Assembly: GCA_013398615.1 (NCBI GenBank)
Contig: VZSR01003806.1
Span: forward strand, 17,748,537 to 17,812,536
Reading direction: 5' to 3'
Length of the DNA: 64,000 nucleotides
Source: Brachypodius melanocephalos
Lineage: Eukaryota; Chordata; Aves; Passeriformes; Pycnonotidae
The notes under the pieces were generated by a model. The model saw nothing but the letters and a program-made list of their open reading frames with translations, searched no databases and had not been told where the DNA came from. Positions 60,794 through 64,000 of the stretch are shown here, piece by piece. The translations under genes were made by a program, and so were the position numbers. The stretch's first letter is position 1, and each line of letters opens with the position of its first letter.

Positions 60794-62513
60794 GGCAGCC
60801 CATATTTCCCACCAGACTACCTGGCTGCTTTTATACTTTCCCTAGGCTGGATTCATCACATTTACTTGAGGTGGTAAATTCTGAATGCGTTGGGGCAGCC
60901 TTGTTATGGTGTGAACTCAGTAGAAACCCTAGTGAGGGAAACTGTTTATTCTAGCTCAGTGCACTCCCAATCACCCTGGTTATAGTTCCTTTCTGGCCAG
61001 GACAGCTTTTCAGGGCTGTGGAGGACGGGAGGTTGCAGCAGCTCTCTGTCTCCACAGTCTACTCTCCTGGTGGTCTGGCCACCTGGAGAGCTTTGCATGA
61101 GGGTGTTCGAACCAAGCCTGTGCCTTGCCTGCCCCAGTACCTTTCTCAGGCATTTAAAACCCCCAAAATATAGCAAAAAGTGCTTTATCTATTTCTGTAG
61201 CTGCCTGTTTTGAAGTTCTTATAAATGTCAGTCGCTGCACCATGAGCAGCAGTCGGACCTTAGCATGTGCCAAGTATGAATGCGTGTTTACACATAGTAC
61301 CATGATACTTCATGTAGGCACTTAGTGGCTTGGACATTTACCCTTTTGAAGAGCCTGGAAACATCATTACAGGAACTTAAATAAATTAGAAATAGAAGCT
61401 AAAAGTAAACAATAAAAGCGCTTCAGCAGTCTTCTCTTTCTCCATGCTACTATTTTAATCCTCCTGTGAAAATCTGGGTAAACTGATCCCCTCCTTGTAA
61501 AAATGTTTCCTTAAAACAGACAAACCTTTGAAATAGGATCTTCTAAGACGACTTTGTTATTGTAAGACATGTCTAATGGGTTGATGCGTCTATTACCAGT
61601 ACTGTCTTCCATAATACTTTACTGCTTTGATGCCCTGCTGATGTTGTATTTTGATATATTTCCTCTTCAGTATTTACCTGTGGAGAAACAGCTCTTTTTT
61701 TTTTTTTATTTTCAACAGAATTTTTATGTGTTTCATAGGAAGACTTATTAATATGTCTAGTGAATGGAAGGTTCTTTAAAAGACTCTCATGAACCATAAA
61801 AGCAAAGCACATGTGAAATGAAATTCATAACTTATATTAAAGCATCAAGTTCAGCCTCACTTCCCAGAATCAAGGGCACCAAATTTGGGGGTCTTTTTTT
61901 AAAAAATTTTTTCTTTTAGTTCTTAAACTACTTTGTGTTCTGCAGCTTGGGAAAATCTGAGCCATCTAACTCGTAGTTCAGTGTTTATTCTGCTGTGGAG
62001 AGGTACAATGCAAAAGTGAAGGAAAAAAATGAAAGATAAAGTCATAAGCTACTTGTGCATTTCTAATTATTACCTCTGGTAGAAGAAAGACGTAGAAAAA
62101 GGCTGTTTGGTATCTTAAAGAATGTTATCCTAAAAGCATGTTAGAATCAAGAAACATATCAAATGCTATACAAATAAAATTAACGAATATAGAGGCTTTA
62201 CTTTTATTTTAGTGTCTGAAAATCCTGGATCTATTGCAAAGAAAAAGGAAGCGGCTGTGGGTGGGTGTGGTGGTTTTTACTTTTTGCTGAAACCACCATG
62301 CCAGTATCTAGTTTTCTGTGTGTGGGAAAGAAGCTGGCAGAAGCTACGTGGGAAAACAGTGAAGGCAAACTGAGATAGAAATAGCTTTGGAAGGTAGAAA
62401 GCATGGAAGTGAGGGAGGAAGAAAGTAGATGCATCTGGAACTTGATATTCTGTTAAATCGAGAAGTGCAGTTGACTTTAATCTTTCTTCATGTCTCAGCA
62501 TCAACTCTGGTCT
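60794..62513. other. Unannotated non-coding DNA
   Basis: A GC-richer patch at 60950-61150 is unidentified. The rest is AT-rich with T runs at about 61693-61707. Open frames have no family resemblance. Confidence 0.6.
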
Positions 62514-62797
62514 ATCACAGAATCACAGGATGGTTTGGGTTGGAAAGGACCTTAAAGATCATCTCGTTCCAAGCCCCTGCCATGGGCAGGGACACCTTCC
62601 ATTAACTATCCCACTTTCCTCCAAGCCCTGTCCAACCTGGCCTTGGACACTTCCAGGGATGGAGCAGAGCTTCATTGGGCAACCTGACCCAGGGCCTCAG
62701 CAGCCTCACATGCAAGAATTTCATCTTGGTACCTGTTCTAAATCTATCCTCTTTCAGAAGCCACTGACCCTTATCCTGACTTGTCCATCAAAATGGA
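62514..62797 (-). mobile_element. CR1 LINE 3'-terminal fragment, little diverged
   Basis: The best-preserved CR1 3' end on the minus strand: 'tatcacagaatcacagg', 'atggtttgggttggaaagg', 'accttaaagatcatctcg', 'cccctgccatgggcaggg', 'acaccttccattaactatcc', 'gtccaacctggccttgg', 'tgacccagggcctcagcag', then 'cccttatcctgacttgtcc'. About 285 bp of 3' UTR and the ORF2 end is present. The + strand frame at 62530-62811 is its antisense. Confidence 0.95.
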
Positions 62798-64000
62798 TCA
62801 AAAAGATTTGACGTTTGTCTCCTTTTGGGTTGATGTGCTCCATCATGATTGCAACACCTCTACCCCTTCTGCCATTTGGGGAACTATGAATCACTTGTGA
62901 GAGAGATTTCTGAATGCAGAGAGGGAGGGCAGCTCAACGTGGAGTCAGCATCTTGCCTCAAAAACAGATTTTGGTTCTTGCACTTTGTTGTCTTCAGAAA
63001 AGAAACCCCAAGCCCTTTAATTTGTACATTTGGGCTGGAGAGTAAAACAGTGATCATGAGAAATGTGTGTGCAAGCTGATCATGTTGGACACCAGATGTT
63101 TACTACTGTCTTGCGTAGTTGATTTATTTTGTATTTGAAGCCTTAAAAAGAAAGAATAATTACCTTTAAAAAACAGAAGACCAGCAGTTAAGAATGACAG
63201 TGTGTTATGTTTGTGATAACTCTCCTGTTTGGTTTGATATATCCTGTGTGATTAAAAACAACTATTAATTGTCGTTTTCATTTACTTACAAACCTTACTG
63301 CTAAAAAAAGGGAAAAAAAAAGAAAAAAACTTGAGCTTTATCATGTATGAGCAGTTTTTTTGAACCTGTGATGGTTTAAATAATGTTTCATCTTCCAGTG
63401 TACTAGGATAATAAATATTTCTATTTTTATTTCTGTGTATTTCCTAAATCATGTCCATGTATTTTCAGTTTATAAGATATTTAATAGTCTCTTGATGGAT
63501 TGCTGTGCTTTTCCTATAGTCCTGAGAAGCGCCTGACATTCTAATCCATGTACGTCTGCAGCCCTGCATAATGGACAAAAAATTATTTGAATTGTGTTCA
63601 TTTCAGAAATGTACAATGTGTTATAAAACACAACTTTTGTCTTTAAGATGCTGATAGTCCCAACAAGAGAGACAAATTATAAGGGACAAATACAGAGTGT
63701 AATTTCCTCATGCTGTGACCAGTGTAGTAGAGTGGATTATGCTCAGATTTTGCCCGAGCAGCTCTTGTGCTCTTACACGTATCAGGCTGATATTAATAAA
63801 TTAATTAGTTAGAATTTGAAATGCTGTTTGCAGACCACTGGACATAATTTTATTATTAGATAAAGGAGAAGAACCATATTGTGGAGATTTTTAGTAGTTT
63901 ATAGATAAAATATTGTTTTATTATATTGCAAAGTAGACTAATATTTTCATAAGGAAATAATTGATGTATTCAGTAACCTATAAAGTTTTGAGTCTTGCTT
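62798..64000. other. Unannotated AT-rich non-coding DNA
   Basis: No gene or LINE is recognised up to the window end. An A-rich run with G interruptions lies at 63303-63329. Confidence 0.6.

Noticed and set aside
61095..61125. Possible tRNA B-box ('gtgttcgaaccaag')
   Set aside because: No matching A-box, acceptor stem or cloverleaf arms could be found around it.
1..64000. A novel multi-gene or defence-like system
   Set aside because: No clustered coding genes, no CRISPR-like spaced repeats and no conserved protein domains other than CR1 reverse-transcriptase remnants were found on either strand.

Overview
The window looks like an avian nuclear genome segment, probably from the neoaves or passerine range. 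The main evidence is at least fourteen fragments of CR1 (chicken repeat 1) LINEs. They are recognisable by the antisense/sense 3' UTR phrases ('gcccatggcagggacaccttcca', 'caacctggtctagtggaaggtgtcc') and by the terminal 'attctatgattct' octamer-type end. There are no Alu/B1-type SINEs, no L1, no bacterial-style gene packing and no operons. The base composition is AT-rich throughout. A crocodilian or turtle source cannot be formally excluded, but the CR1 3' ends are of the kind common in birds.

I find no host protein-coding gene, tRNA, rRNA, CpG-island promoter or CRISPR. Every open reading frame of more than about 100 codons is one of three things: the remnant of a CR1 reverse-transcriptase ORF, the antisense shadow of one, or an unrecognisable chance ORF in AT-rich DNA. 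The window is best read as one large intron or an intergenic desert; the sequence does not say which.

Layout: 1-8 kb is unannotated AT-rich DNA with a 64-T homopolymer at 4.8 kb, a near-perfect 37-bp palindrome at 5.05 kb and a 20-bp perfect palindrome at 5.7 kb. From 8.0 to 21.9 kb there are scattered CR1 pieces (8.04 minus, 8.37 plus, 11.8 minus, 14.5 plus, 18.9-19.6 plus, 21.8 plus). From about 22.6 to 34.8 kb no LINE is visible at all. From 34.8 to 47.8 kb there are four more CR1 pieces (34.8 minus, 37.3 minus, 42.3 minus, 46.9-47.8 plus). At 50.5-51.2 kb there is a GC-richer block that may be an LTR. From 55.9 to 62.8 kb the LINE density is highest: four CR1 copies (55.9-57.15 plus, 58.4-58.7 plus, 60.1-60.7 minus, 62.5-62.8 minus) and an unidentified repeat-like block at 59.7-60.1 kb.

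The CR1 copies are all 5'-truncated and decayed. One retains an uninterrupted FADD reverse-transcriptase core but lacks its 3' end, which is unusual for CR1. I found no credible novel biological system. The most distinctive unexplained items are the 5.05-kb palindrome, the candidate LTR-like blocks, and the 12-kb LINE-free stretch.
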